Assembly: GCA_013397435.1 (NCBI GenBank)
Contig: VZRG01000288.1
Coordinates: forward strand, 31,589-95,588
Direction: 5' to 3'
DNA from: Erythrocercus mccallii
Taxonomy: Eukaryota; Chordata; Aves; Passeriformes; Dicruridae
Length of the DNA: 64,000 nucleotides
A model generated the notes under the pieces. The model was not told the DNA's origin. It saw only the letters and a list, made by a program, of their open reading frames with translations, and did no database searches. Positions 1 through 12,820 of the stretch are shown here, piece by piece; position 1 is the first letter of the stretch, and every line of letters starts with the position of its first letter. The translations under genes and the position numbers were made by a program.

Positions 1-3000
1 TGTTGCAGGCTGGGGTTGAGAGCCAGGCTGGGAGCTGGGAGCTGTAACAGCCCCGATCCTCTGCGGATTAGCACAGAGGGGGACTTGTGAATGGTGCATG
101 TGATATCTGTTCAGGAGGTAAACAGAGGATTTTAGTCTCCTGGGCTGTCAAACCGACTCCTTTGACAAGCTCTAAATTCACTTAAAGCCATGTAATTTGA
201 ACGTGCTGTGGGGTCCAAGTCTACTTCACCCTTGATACTGCGTAAATGGGCCCATTAAGGTTTAGCCAAGTTTTGTGTGGTTTGTTCGTAAACAGTCACC
301 GTGACGCCTACCTCGGGGAGATAAGCCCTCCCCTGACAGAGCACAATAGGGGCTGCTCACAGGATGACAATCCATGGCTTTAAAATCATCAGAGGAGGAA
401 AAAAGAGCAAAAAAAGAACTGTTCCCAAAAAGCATTATTAAACTTTAGCAACATTGCCATCGCAGATAAAGACCGTGATTTCGTCAGTACTTGAATTATA
501 AGCACAGTCTTTTATAAATCAGACATAAACTTTTACCATGGGGCGGAACTTTGCATACAACTCATCATCTATGAGAGAAACACTTTTTTTTCTTTCAATG
601 GTTAAGAAATTTAAAGATCATGTAGATACCTCTAAGTGTCGGGATGTTTCAGGAGAAGAAAATTACATGCAGAAAAATATCATATTGCGCTGACATTTGA
701 TTTGAGGTTTTGGGAGGTTTTTTGTGAAGTCATTGCAGCATCCATGCAGTCTCAGCCCTCAGATTGTTCTCACAATTATTCTCCGAACCAGCATCAAACA
801 GCACTTGGCAATCATATGAACCAGATGCAGTCTTCCATAACACTGAGTGTGAGTCTCAAACAGGATGATTTGGCAAATCTGTTCCAAACTTCAACAAGAA
901 GCACAAGCTGAACACTGTCACCTAAATACCTCTGGAAAAAAAAAATCTGCCTTTTTGATTGGAACTGTACCAACTTCTTCAAATCAACATCTATGATTAT
1001 CTTAAAGATATTTTTAAGATGCTCCAGTGGCATGTCTGGGTAGGAACCCAAATTATTGCCACAGGTAGGAAAAACCAGTTAAGAAGAAAGAAACAGGAAG
1101 CTAAGTAGCCCACAGATGCTGATTGAAGCCACAGGGAACATAAGGACCAGTATTCATCTGGGTTGTTTTCAAACATCTTAGAAGAGAGCATGGTTAAAAA
1201 AAAACTGCTGAGAAATTGGACAGATAAGAATTCACTGTTGGTCATGCTTGTTGTCCCCAGTGTAACACAGCAGGACATCAAGAGAACATGCACACAACTG
1301 GGCAGGGTTAGAGCCCTCCCGAGGGTACTGGAGGCAGAAAAACCACAGGGCACCAAGCCTCCTAGCAGGGTCACAAACCATGCTCTTCCACACCTACAGC
1401 CCTTGGCTCTTGGTTAGAGCCAAGTCCTGGCAATTTGAGCATGGCTGTCTGAGAGCACAGACAGCCAAAGCAAGGTCTTCTTGTAGCAGACTGTTCCTTG
1501 TCCAAAGAGAGCTGGCCAGATTGTGTTATGGCTATCTGCTATCACTGGCAATATTTGCATAATCAGTTTTGTGCCTTAGTCATCTCTATGCCATGTAATA
1601 AGTTTGCAGTGGTGGGTTAACTCTCTTTTTGCTCATATTATCCTTTGAAAGGCTGTGCTTGCAGTAGGCCCAGTGCTGAGTAGTTTGGATGTTGATACAT
1701 TCCCACCCTGAAAGCCAGCGAAAGGCTCCCACTGACTGCTGCAGGGCAGACTCCTCACTGTTTATTTAAGAAGAAAGTCTATAAAAACAACTGGGAAGCA
1801 GCCCTGAACCCTTCCTGGAGCTGGATTCGATCTCGCTTCTCAGGACTCCTAAAGCCAAATCCCACTTTCCTGGTCCACACTTCATTCCCTGAGCCTCTGC
1901 AGTTTTCCAAGTCCCTCATCACTCTTCTCCTTCAGGTTTTCTGAGACCACACAAACCTTCTGGATCATTCCACAGTGTTTAGGCTTAGTAGTATCCCTTT
2001 GCATTGTGAGCTGGATGAGAAGAATGCCATTGTAACAGCTGGAAAGGAGGAAGCATCACGCTGCAAACCAGCAGCCATCCAAGCACCAAAGCTGGTGGTT
2101 CTCCAGGTGTGTCTTGGTCCACTCAGGCACATTTGCTGGTCCTCCTTAGCCCCTTGGCGTTGCTTTAATGTTTTTCTATGTACCTGATGCTCTGTCCCTT
2201 GCCTAAGCTTTCCCCTCTTCACTTGTCTCAGATTTTGAGCCCTCCGTGTGGAAAGGACTCTTCCTCTTACACGGTGAGACTTCAGGGAAAGTGAATGAAC
2301 AGAAGAGAGCACTTAGAGCCCAGACGTTGAAAGGCTTCTTACACAAAACACAAAAGAGCTTTTCTTCTCATCAGTGTTTTCAAGAGACAAAAGAAAACAC
2401 ATTTTCTGAAGTGTTCCTTGGAGATACTTTGTTTTGAAGTGGTTAAAGAATTTTGAATGTGAGATAAGGGGGAGACACTGGCATGGAGCGAGGATAACAG
2501 CTTGTTCCTCCAAGGGCTAGGATTAAATTGCAGGGGATGCTGGCACTCAGCCCAAGCTCAGCTTCCCCGGCCCCAACACTTGCTTGAAAAGGTAGAACTT
2601 GAAACATGTGCTTTGCACTCTCTTCTTATCATCGCCCTCCCTGCTTCAACCATTGTTCATGTGCTCTGGCACTCACAAAGGCTGCATCTAGGTTTTGCTC
2701 AAGACAGCCTCGATAAGCCAGATGATGAATGTGGAAAACTCCTCCCTGAGAAGGTTGCATTTGAAGTTGCTGGCAAATGACTCTTCTGTTGTTTTTGTTG
2801 GTCTATGCCCATCATCAGGACAGTCCCATTCTGCAGAAGGCTGCACAACCTGGAGCAGAGATGCTCCACTTACAGGTGACTCATTATCAGGCTGACAGTA
2901 CTTATTGCTGGATTATATCAGCTCTTGTTTTGACATGATGAAACTCAGGATCTCTTCCATGTGCAGTTTGCACTCTGTTTCTTTACCTGCTTCTGCTCTT

Positions 3001-3008
3001 TTTTTCAG
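1..3008. other. Non-coding stretch, no gene recognised
   Basis: AT-rich unique sequence. I see no coding exon, structural RNA or clear transposon copy here. The only low-complexity marks are short T and A runs near 583 and 935. The open frames on both strands overlap one another, start at arbitrary ATGs and carry no recognisable domain, so I treat them as chance. Confidence 0.6.
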
Positions 3009-3171
3009 CAACAGAGACTTGCTTGCAGACATTTCAAGCTTAACATTATTCAAGCCAGAAACTGCGCAAATCACTCACGATGTCCTCCCCCATCAGTATG
3101 CAGGCATTGCTGACAGATATGAGATGTTTCACCTATCTAACCCTCAACACACATGTTCTCACAGCAGATGG
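3009..3171 (+). other. Candidate unassigned internal exon
   Basis: This 163-base segment is preceded by a long pyrimidine tract ending in CAG (about 2979-3008), a strong-looking 3' splice site. It is followed at once by GTGAGT (3172-3177), a good 5' splice site. One frame stays open through the whole segment; it belongs to an open frame running 2905-3429. In that frame the segment starts on the third base of a codon and ends at a codon boundary, giving about 54 residues. I do not recognise the peptide, and it shows no obvious domain or motif. An open frame of this length between chance splice-like sites is not rare in intronic DNA, so this is a lead only. It could instead be a non-coding RNA exon or nothing. 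Confidence 0.12.
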
Positions 3172-5367
3172 GTGAGTGGGGATTTTCATGTACTCAAAGG
3201 CAGCATGGAGTGGCAGACTGGTCGGGTCTGTGAATCAGAAAATACTGTGAGGCCCTTTTTGTGTGCTGACAGAGAGTGTCAAGACCTGTGTTTGCCTACA
3301 TCCATTTATCATGGCTTGGTATGTTCAAAAATGTTGTTGTTCTTCATTAACTCTTTCATCTGTAAAAAGCCAGAATCTTCATGCTGTCTTTGCAGCTGCA
3401 TTCCTGGGTCTCACAGGTTAATTGATTAATGAAGTGGAGCTGCTGGTATCTGTGGAAGAGAAGGAATCTTGATTTAGTGTAGATACCACAATGATGGTCA
3501 CTGAAGGCCTGATGTAAACACAGGGGGCTGGTATGCAAAAAGAAAGATAGACCCCTGAGAGCCCTGTGTGCTAAATAGCAAGGCAGAGTAGCATTTTACC
3601 ATTTTAAAATAAAAGGCCAGAGGTGGGAGCTGATGGAAGTGAGGACAGGAAACACACAGTATCTAGTTTGAGATCAACAAGTTAGCAGTGGGACACCTAA
3701 GAGCCAGGACCCACCCATGCGTCCTAGCCATAAATAAATAAATTTTCAGTTTTAGGTGGATATGTCTTAAGTATGAGAGCTATGTGTCTATCCTTGGCTT
3801 ACTCAATATCTCCTGGTGAGAAATGAAGAACAGTCCCATCCCCAACTGGACAGAAGGCAGGGACACATGCTAAGCCATAAAGCTCCCTGCTGGCTCCTAA
3901 ACCCAGCCCCTGTAAGCAGGTAAGCTTTGTGCTGCTCCCTGTCTCAAGAGCGATTTTGGCAGATACTAGCATGGTTGGGTTGCAGGTGATTCTGTGTTCA
4001 GGACTCTCCTGGGCCCAATCATAACAGGTCCCAGATCCAACACAGCTAAGCACAAATATTATTACTGCAAGGGTTAGGACTTCCCTGGGGATCAAAGAGA
4101 GTAATAAACCCCACTTCCCAGTTGGGGTACAGAAACATACTGGCACTGTGCTGGGGCAAAAAAAAATCAGTCCCATCAAAATAATTTTGAACCTTGATCT
4201 TGTGACTTTGAAGGACACTGCTGTGTGATTTGTGCTGGGTCAGTTTCATTTGGTTTAGTATTTTGGGAGACAAAATACAGATTTTAGCCTATATATCTTA
4301 AGTAGTTGTATCATAGAGTTTGGCCTGTGTTGTCTCTGACATATTGTATACATGCAGCTTTATTTAAGTTACAGCTGGGATATATGAACATATGTCATCT
4401 ATCAAAGATTGGACAGGGAAACGCATGAGCTGGTGCATTTTTGTATAACTTGCTGTCATCACATTCATGTAAAAAGAATTAAGTCTTAAACAAAAAAACT
4501 TGTTGCTCCATCTGACCATGGAAATCTTCTTCCTTTAACCTTATGGCCTGCATGGTTGAGTAACTGTACGGAAAAGTTTAAGTGGATAGTACAGAGATCA
4601 AAAGAACTCCATCCATTATAAATTATTGGAGTCTCTTGTGCCTCAAAAAAAACCAGAGTCAGGTTCTGTTTGTGTTCCTGTGGGTTGTTGTTGTTTTAAC
4701 CTGTTAGTATTTGTTTCTTTAACTTCTTATTTTGATGCTGACTGTGTCCATCAGCTAAAGACTAAAACAAATCATAAAAACAGGGACTGTAAGCTCTGTG
4801 GAGTTAGGATGCTTCATGTTTCACTCTTGTTCAAGGATATAAATAAGTTAGTGATTTGGGGCCCTTTCATGGATTGAACAAACCTTAAGGGACCAAAGTC
4901 CCTAGGGAAAATGTTGTGTGTCTATTGGGACTTTGTAGAAGGTATCAGATTCCCACTTCCCCAGGTAACACAGGTGATGTGGATGTGATAAGGGTGTGAT
5001 ACAGGGGATGGGAGAGCTTGTGGAGGTCAGAGCACACCTTTGCAGGATGGATGAAATTCCACCTAAATGGAGACAGAGTCTGAAATGCATTGTTTTGGTA
5101 AAATAATTTCTCAACAAAAGCTCAAGATCCAAATACTGGCTACAGTTCACTTTACTCCCTCTCAGACAGCAAAGACAGCTAGACTTTGAAACACTGAATC
5201 TAGGCTTGGATAGCCTTTGTTCTTCATGCCACATTAGCAAAGTCACTGAGGCATAAAGGAAAGCCATGAAAATTGTATTTATCTTCTGCATATCTCACCT
5301 ACAGATATACAGATTGTCTTCCCCCATCCTCAGAATACAGAAGCTGACATTTTAAAGAAGACCCAGA
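3172..5367. other. Non-coding stretch, no gene recognised
   Basis: Unique AT-rich sequence with a short TAAA repeat near 3730-3745 and a short TTG run near 4685. I see no supported gene, RNA or full repeat element. Confidence 0.6.
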
Positions 5368-5425
5368 GCTGATCTAATCCAGCATCTTGACTCTGACAGT
5401 AGCCAGTGGCAAATACTTCAGATAA
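5368..5425. repeat. Possible ancient amniote interspersed repeat remnant
   Basis: The stretch contains a run (GAGCTGATC...CCAGCATC...CTCTGACAGTAGCCAGTGGC, in pieces) that resembles a phrase I associate with old LINE- or SINE-derived repeats shared by birds and reptiles (CTGTCTCTGACAGTGGCCAG type). Only about 60 bases are recognisable and they are diverged. I cannot name the family or be sure of orientation. Confidence 0.3.
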
Positions 5426-8400
5426 CTGCATTAAATCATGACTGCAGGCAAACTTTAAATAATCTTCTCTCTCAGAATACTGTTTTGCATTGAAATAGTT
5501 AAGGAATGACTTCATCTCTTAACAGGGAGTACTACCCCTCCAAATGTACTTGTTAGGAAGTGTAACTTACACCCAGGTATCTTCAATATTGCTAGGAATA
5601 TACTTTCTGAGTATGGCTAAGCCTCTCCCTGCAGCAGTGAGTGCCTTATGCCTTCACCTACCAGGAGATGATATTTCATTTTATTTAGAGGCCAGTTCCC
5701 CTGAAAGCCATGGTGCTTTTGCATTGTGTGTTTGGAGAAACACTTTAGGATGCCTCCTAGAAACTTATTTCTATCACATTTTCTGGTACTTACCTCCTTT
5801 CTTGTTTGATACAAGCACTGCTTATCTGGGCTCCTCCAGCTTGAGGAGCTGTGTCCTTGGGTCCATTCAGCAAAGGCCACACACATCTCAGCCAACTTCA
5901 GGAAGCTGACCTGAGGAGATATCTCCAGAGGACAACTGAGATGTGAATGATCATGACCCTGAAAGTGCCACTCTTTCTCTGGAGGGGAAGCTGAGGTTCC
6001 CAGTGCTAAATGCCTTGAGTCAAGGGCAGTCAAGGCATCTCCATCATGAGTTCGCTTACAACCACTCCTACCTGCAACCCATCTGCATGTCGTCTTCTGA
6101 TCCTTATCTGGATTTAGTAAAACACCATGTCTAACCATGCTCTAAGAAGAAGAATCTTTCAAAAGGTGACAGGACTTACAAACACGCAGTAAACCAATTG
6201 CATTCAGATTTGGCTTTAAAATGCTCAACAAGTAACGCCAGCTGAGGTTTGTCTTCACAGCCTTCACACAGCCTTCTCGTGTCCTGAATTTCAGCATGTG
6301 CCAGATCATGCCTTTCCCTTTCCAAGCTGCTGGGTGGAAGGAGAGCTGTCACGCTGTTCCCCATTAACACCACTCCTGTTCTGTTCCTCATACCCAGACT
6401 TTCTCACAGAAACCCAATTTCTTGCATGAGCTGTAGGTGGGTTTCTAAGACCTAAATTTTCCTGCAAGCCTTTTCCTTACTCATGAACAACATTTCCCAC
6501 AGGCCTATCTGTAACTCAGTCTCTGAAAATACTTGACATGGATACCATATATCTCCACAGGCTTGCTCCTGCCCCAAGCTTGATTCTGTTCTTCTGCTGC
6601 AAATAACATCATTTCACTTGTATGCATGACTCTTCAGCCAAAGCCTTAATGTGAACTCTGTGTGCTGGTTCTGAAGAGCTTCCCACTCCATTTCAGCACA
6701 TTGATTTAAATGTCCTTGTGTGGAAAATGCTGTTAAACCCATATGGACCGATTTTGCCATCACAGCGTTGTTCCAGTTATCCCACTGTGAAATGCTGCCA
6801 GGTCAGGAGAGCTGTGTTTTACTGTTCCTCATCCTACAGCAACTGACAGCACTGCACAGTCCCATGGTTCATGTTTAACTTAATCTATGGGTGTTAGAAT
6901 TATGGATACTATCAAAAGACAGGAAGGAAAGAATGGAAAATTTTACTTCCACAGGGTTGTGGTCAACTGAGTGTTGAAACTGGCATATAGCTGACATTGG
7001 AAAGAGCCAGAGTGAGGCAGCAGATAAGTAGGAATTAAGAAAAATGATGAGCTATGAGGATAACCCACGTCTGTTAAGTGTCCTGCAGTCCAGGCTGGGA
7101 TGCAAAGTTCCTCACAGCCTTAGAAGGGCATCAGATGAGCTCCTCTGCTCTCCCAATGGAAATGGTGCCATGGGCAGGGGGTGATCTCTATATCTGTCTT
7201 TGCCCTTTTTTGCAGCTAATGTGAGACTTTTGGTAGATGAAGGCATTTTGAGGAAGAACCTCCCTGGTTTCCAGATGAGGTCTTGCAGTCCTTAACCTTG
7301 CTGGAGAAAGCAAGATCCACAGCATGGAATACCTTGAGACAAGGGCCATACAAAGCCATGTGTGTAGGGCTGTTTATCACCCTCTGCACCCACACAGACC
7401 TCAGCATGCTGTGTGCAGCTTTGTACCTGTACCCACCCCCAAAAGGTGTTTCCTCATAGCTTTTCATGTTCTAGTGAAATGTCTGGGCAAATGGTGAGAG
7501 ATTATTTCCTTCAATTGTTGCTGCCATCCTCCACCACCCTCAAAATTATTCATTCTAAAGGAAATTTCAAAAAGCTTTTGTTTGAAAATTCCCTCCCTCT
7601 AATTGAGTGCATTGTACAGAGATCAAAGCACTGTTTTCAGTGGGTCTTGGTAGGCAGGAGTTTTCTGAACAGACTCCAAGCTTTTGGTGTAGAATGGGTC
7701 AAAATGACCTTTGCTTTTTCCCCCTCCCACATTCATAATTAGTGACTGTTAATTCACATTACCTAGCATGGTCTAGACTTTACCTCTGGGCTGATTATTC
7801 TTACAGCCTTGCTGTTTTCCACAGAGTGGAAGAGTAAACATTGCTCCTAAATCACACACATTTGAATCTGGGAACGTGGATCTAGAAAGGAGAATATCCC
7901 ACTCAAAGTCTTTTTTGTGGATACATTTCACCTCTACCAGGTTTCCACTTATGGACAAAAGTGGAGGGAAGCAAAGGAAATACTGAACCCACAGCAAACT
8001 AGTGTTAAAGAGATCCAGATCCCACATGTGGGTGAGTTTCCTAATCCAGGACTCTCATAGGTGGGCAAAGCAAATAATAACTCATTTTATAGCCCTAAAC
8101 ATGACAGAAGTGTTCATCACAATGAGGAACAGGGACTGTTAAAGACTAAAGAAGAATAATAAACAAGCAAATTTTTCATATCATCCCTGGGGAAAACCTC
8201 CTCCCACACACGTGTCGGATGCTGGTCTTGGCTTGACTAATGCTAAAGCACTAAAAAAGGGAAGAAGATGGGCACTTCAGCATGGTTTCAAAGCTGCAGC
8301 TCATGGAAGGAGACATTCATCACCTGCAGGAAGTCCTACATTTAAAAGGGCCAGTGGGTTATCAGAGGAAAGCAGCGGTGGAATGGCTCCAAAGAGAAAT

Positions 8401-11400
8401 ATTTAATGGAAAAATAGCAAAATAGAAGAGCAGAGAAAGATAATGTGAGGATTTACTCATAAACAGACACATTTCACTGCTGCCAAATCAGCAATCTTAC
8501 TAATGAGGGTTTAGAGAGTCTCTTGCCAAATAACTAATATTACAGTGTGTAAAAAAGCTCAGGTTTTCTACATGCATGACTCTCTAGCCAAAACCAGCTG
8601 AATGCTTCCTCATTTAATACTCAGTAAATGTTTTATTTAAATGTCTCATAATGCTTCCAGTGTTTCTAGTGTACTGAAATGCAATATGTATCATTTAAAT
8701 CCTGAAAATACCAGCACTTTGCAGGTTTGTTCAAGCTACCAAATATATCATATTGTCCAATGCTGCTATATTTGGGACCATTTTGAGGAGAGACATAAGT
8801 CCAAAACAGTATTCATGTTACAGTAGTTTCCCAGTCTCCGACAATTTTTCCCCTAATTTTCAAAGTCTGCAACAATCCATCTGGAATTTTACATCCATGA
8901 TCTTTTGGAAGAACATGTTTTTCTTTCTGGAAAGTTTGAAGTAGAAGTGGACAAAGCTTCTTTGAGATCTGGAGGTTCAACAAATGAGGTGTTTTCATTC
9001 TTGGAATAGTTGCCCAGTTTGTGTTTATTTTGGCTCATCTGATTGTACATGGCTGGAGCTACAGACAAACCAGGCAGGATCAATGCTTTTCACCAGCTTT
9101 TAGTAATGTTGTTTAGGGACAAGGACTGGAGACCTGGCCCAACCGATGGAATTTGAAGAATGGGCCAACACGCTTGGGTTTAAAGCTGAAAGTTTTAACA
9201 CGAAAGATCATCAAGTCCAAGAGGCAACGAAAGTACATTTGCCTAAATGAATGAGGCTCTTCATATAGAGTACTGTGGGGTGAATTGAGAAGGAGGAGGA
9301 CTGTCAAATTTATATTAAATCCAACATAATTTTTCCAGTGGTTCCCTTAGCCCTTTCCCCCTGGCAGAGCTGTCTCCAGAGGCTGCTGGGGATGTCCTGC
9401 TGAGCTGCAGCTCCTCCCTTGGTGCCAGCTCCCATTCCTAGCAGTGAAGTTAAAGTCCTGCCCCACTGCTAATCTTCAGCTACATCCACAACCCACCTTT
9501 GTTTTTCTGGACTTCATATCTAATTTATTCACCTTATGGCTCACTGGAGTCAAATCATTTTGGATGTTTCCAGCAACTGGAAGTCCATTTCCCTCCAACT
9601 ATCCTTTGACTATTCCAGCATTACATAGTTGCAAAGATGTGACTAAACTGAGGAAGTCCTTGAAGTACAAACTGTTTAATCTTGTTTACACTTACCCTTT
9701 TCCTGTACCTTTCTTAGGCACCTGCTACTGGCCAAGGCTTAAAAATAGGATAGTGGGATACCAGGGTCTTGAGATTTTATAATGCATTATTTCTGCTATT
9801 TTATAGTAAGCGTAAATCTGTGAGTGACGAGGCTGTACTACTTTCAGGAAAAATGATGTTTCTTCTTTTAGGTGGAGCACTGATCTGTGTGTTTTTATAA
9901 ACTTTCTTTTCTGTCTCATCCACAAAGGAAGTGAATTTAGGACTGGAAGGTGTGGCTGCAGCCATGGTAGCTCAACCCAGGCAGAACACTCACAGTAACA
10001 CTGGCAAATGGTGGTGCTGGGTTTAGCAATGGCACTGTCAGTGAAGATCATGGTCCCAGGAGAGCTGTCACCAAAGCTCTTGCTGTGGGGTCTTTGCTGC
10101 TACTGCCATTTGCTCCAAACATTTACCCTCTGATTCCACATTCTGCTGGAAATTTAAGCTTGGTTTTAAAGACTGCAGCCTTTCCAAGCCCAGTGTGAGC
10201 TCAAACCAAGAACATCCAAATGGCCAAAGCTGTTCTACACTTCTACACACAACTTGATTTCTCTCCTGTAACCTTAATTCAGCCCACAGGCATCAAAAAG
10301 ACAAAGGCTCTGCTGAAACCACACGGCGTCACTTCCACAGCATTGCATCAGTCAGCCCTGAATTTTGAAAAGCCCTGCACCCTTTGCAATGATAAGGTGT
10401 TTTGGAGGAGTCAGGGAGGCTGAACCAACCCCTCACAATTTCTTACCCCACTTTGCCATTACAGAACTAGATGAAAGTTTTTTATGTCTTATCACTCAAA
10501 ATATTAAAGACCAACATGGAATGACTCATGTCAAATACCCATCCAGCCAATAGATTACCAACATTTAATCATATCAGACTTAATGACAGGAAAAGAAAAT
10601 AAATATTTTGTGTTTTCTAATGATAAATATACTTATGCAGCTACAGTAATAATGTTTATTTGATCTTGGCCAATTTGCTTCCATAAATGTCATGCAAAAT
10701 ACCTCCTATAAAAAGTTCAGGATACTGAAGAGTTTGGAAATTGCCTAGGATAAATAATACAGAAAACTCTTTCCCTCTAAATTAAAAGCCAAGCTGATGG
10801 AGGAGTAAAAGAGGATTTTCCAAATGTGACAGTTGATGATTACAAGCTTGCCTGTGTTCAGTTGTACACATGTAATTGCCAGTGAAATGGGAAACTGCTT
10901 GCAAGGAAAAAATCATTCCAGGTCCTGGATGGGAGGGTAGATGTGAGAGGAGCAGCAGCAGCAAGGCTTGTGTCACTTGATCTTCAGCCTTCTAGGCAAT
11001 GTCATTATTCTTTTCAAGTTACTGCATCAGCTACCTGGATAAAGAAGCTGTTTCTCTGCAGCATGAGGGTGCTCTGTCTCTGGAAAGTCTCAGTCACTTG
11101 GAAACAGAAGTGGCAAATGCTGGCAGTGTTAGTATAGTCATTTTTCCATCATCCAGGCTGAAAGCTTTCTGCCTCCAATCTCTTCAACACAAATTGTTTT
11201 GGAAAAAAATAACGTGAGTATTCAAAGAAAACCATTGAACAGAATGGGAAGAAAACATGTTTGAAGTGATCATTTATTTGGGTGCTGTCGTAACTTCTGT
11301 ATTTTCAGGGGTCACAGGTTGTCCATTTCATGTTAGAAAAATCATAGATAAACATTCTTTACAGAATCCTGAGATTATCTTAAAAAAATGTGAGATGTTT

Positions 11401-12508
11401 GATACATGGGCACCAGACTTTTACTACTTTGAATTCTAAACATTAAAGTATCATGGCAAATATTCTCGGCCTCTTCTTTGGATCTACTGCTTATTTTTTG
11501 GGGTTTTTTAAAGGTGAATTCTTGGGTAGTCGCCCGTAGGAAAACAGTCATAAAAAGTTCACAGAGGCTAGTGATTTTGGTTCAGTCATATGCTTATCCA
11601 GACACATGCAGACCAAAACGTCGTGGTCTAACTAGAGGTCTCACAACATTCTCTGGTTTTGCTAAAGGTCCATCAGCTGGGATAAAGAGATGAGTATAAA
11701 AAATCAGCTTTCATTTAGAAAACAAAGGTGCATCTAAGCTTTTACTTTCATATGTGTGAGGCTGAGACTTAGATGTTGATTCAGATCTTAAAGGCATGAC
11801 TTTTATAGTGAGATGTCAACATTTTTGAGTGAGTTTCTCGTATCTAAAGGCCTGGCTTGGGGGTTAGGCCATGGGATTGGGATTTTAGTGGTACTCCAAA
11901 ATGCTGAGCCAATCTGGGGAAAATCGGAAGTTAATTGCACAGGGAGGACACTAATTTTACATGTGCCTCCGTTACAGGTGCTGTTTATATACAGTCCAGT
12001 CTGTACATGTTTTAAAAAACCTGTATATTAACAGCAGCAAGTTCTGGGAGCATTGAGAAATATCTAATGGTGTCATTCAATGATGGTTCCAGTTTGCAAA
12101 CATGGGATGCAACAACTGCAATCAAGGAATGCACAGCCTGGATTCTTCTCAAGCAACAGTGAAATGTGAACAATAAAGCTGCCAGGTAAACAGCAGCACG
12201 TTATAACATCACCTTTTACACATCTGTGCCTTGCTGTTTGGAAGGTAACTGTAGGAAACACAGCTCTGGTGCATGAGACACATGATTACACAACTACTGG
12301 CAGGATGCAAAATTATACAAGTGCTGTGATTCAGGATATGCTTCCCTATATCCATGAGTGACCTGGGGACAGCCAGAGCAATGTCTTTGCTTGGCAGCTC
12401 TGCAGAGAGGAAACAGACACCACCTCACCTACAAAACAAAGCTGAAAAATTATGTCTTCTGTGGCAGTCACAGAGAGAGATCCATCAGTCTGTGTGCAGC
12501 ATGCATGT
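5426..12508. other. Non-coding stretch, no gene recognised
   Basis: About 7 kb of unique sequence without a supported gene or repeat. The part at about 10560-10800 is especially AT-rich, with several TAAT and ATAAATA words and a TATAAAA word near 10708, so it resembles conserved non-coding DNA. That is an impression from composition, not a measurement. The open frames here are short and overlapping, with no family signature. Confidence 0.55.
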
Positions 12509-12820
12509 CATAGAATCACAGGATGGTTCGTGTTGGAAGGGACCTTACAGATCATCTCATCCCAATGCCCCTGCCGTGGGCAGGGACGCTTCCACTAGAC
12601 CAGTTCACTCAAAGCCTCACCCAGCATAGCCTTGAATACTGTCAGGGATGGGGCATCGACAACTTCTCTGGTCAACCTCTCCCAGAATCTCACCCATATT
12701 ATGTTATTCCCATAACAAGGAATGTCATCCTAATGTCTAATCTAAATCAAGTCTCTGTCAGGTTAAAGCTGTTTTCCCTTGTAATGTTTGTATGCAGTCC
12801 AACACCAAATAAAAGTCCAG
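12509..12820 (-). mobile_element. CR1 LINE 3'-end fragment (minus orientation)
   Basis: CR1 is the dominant non-LTR retrotransposon of birds. Read on the plus strand, this copy begins with the complement of the characteristic CR1 3' terminus (ATAGAATCACAGGATGG). It continues through the familiar blocks: TTGGAAGGGACCTTA, GCCCCTGCCGTGGGCAGGGA, CACTAGACCAG, GGGATGGGGCATC and CTAATCTAAATC. It is therefore a 5'-truncated insertion on the minus strand holding only the terminal few hundred bases. It has no coding capacity. CR1 copies usually lack target-site duplications and I see none. Divergence is moderate, so it is not very old. The far (5') end fades out near 12820 and is approximate. Confidence 0.93.

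Noticed and set aside
5617..6138. 173-codon minus-strand open frame
   Set aside because: No recognisable homology; it overlaps a 121-codon plus-strand frame of equal merit.
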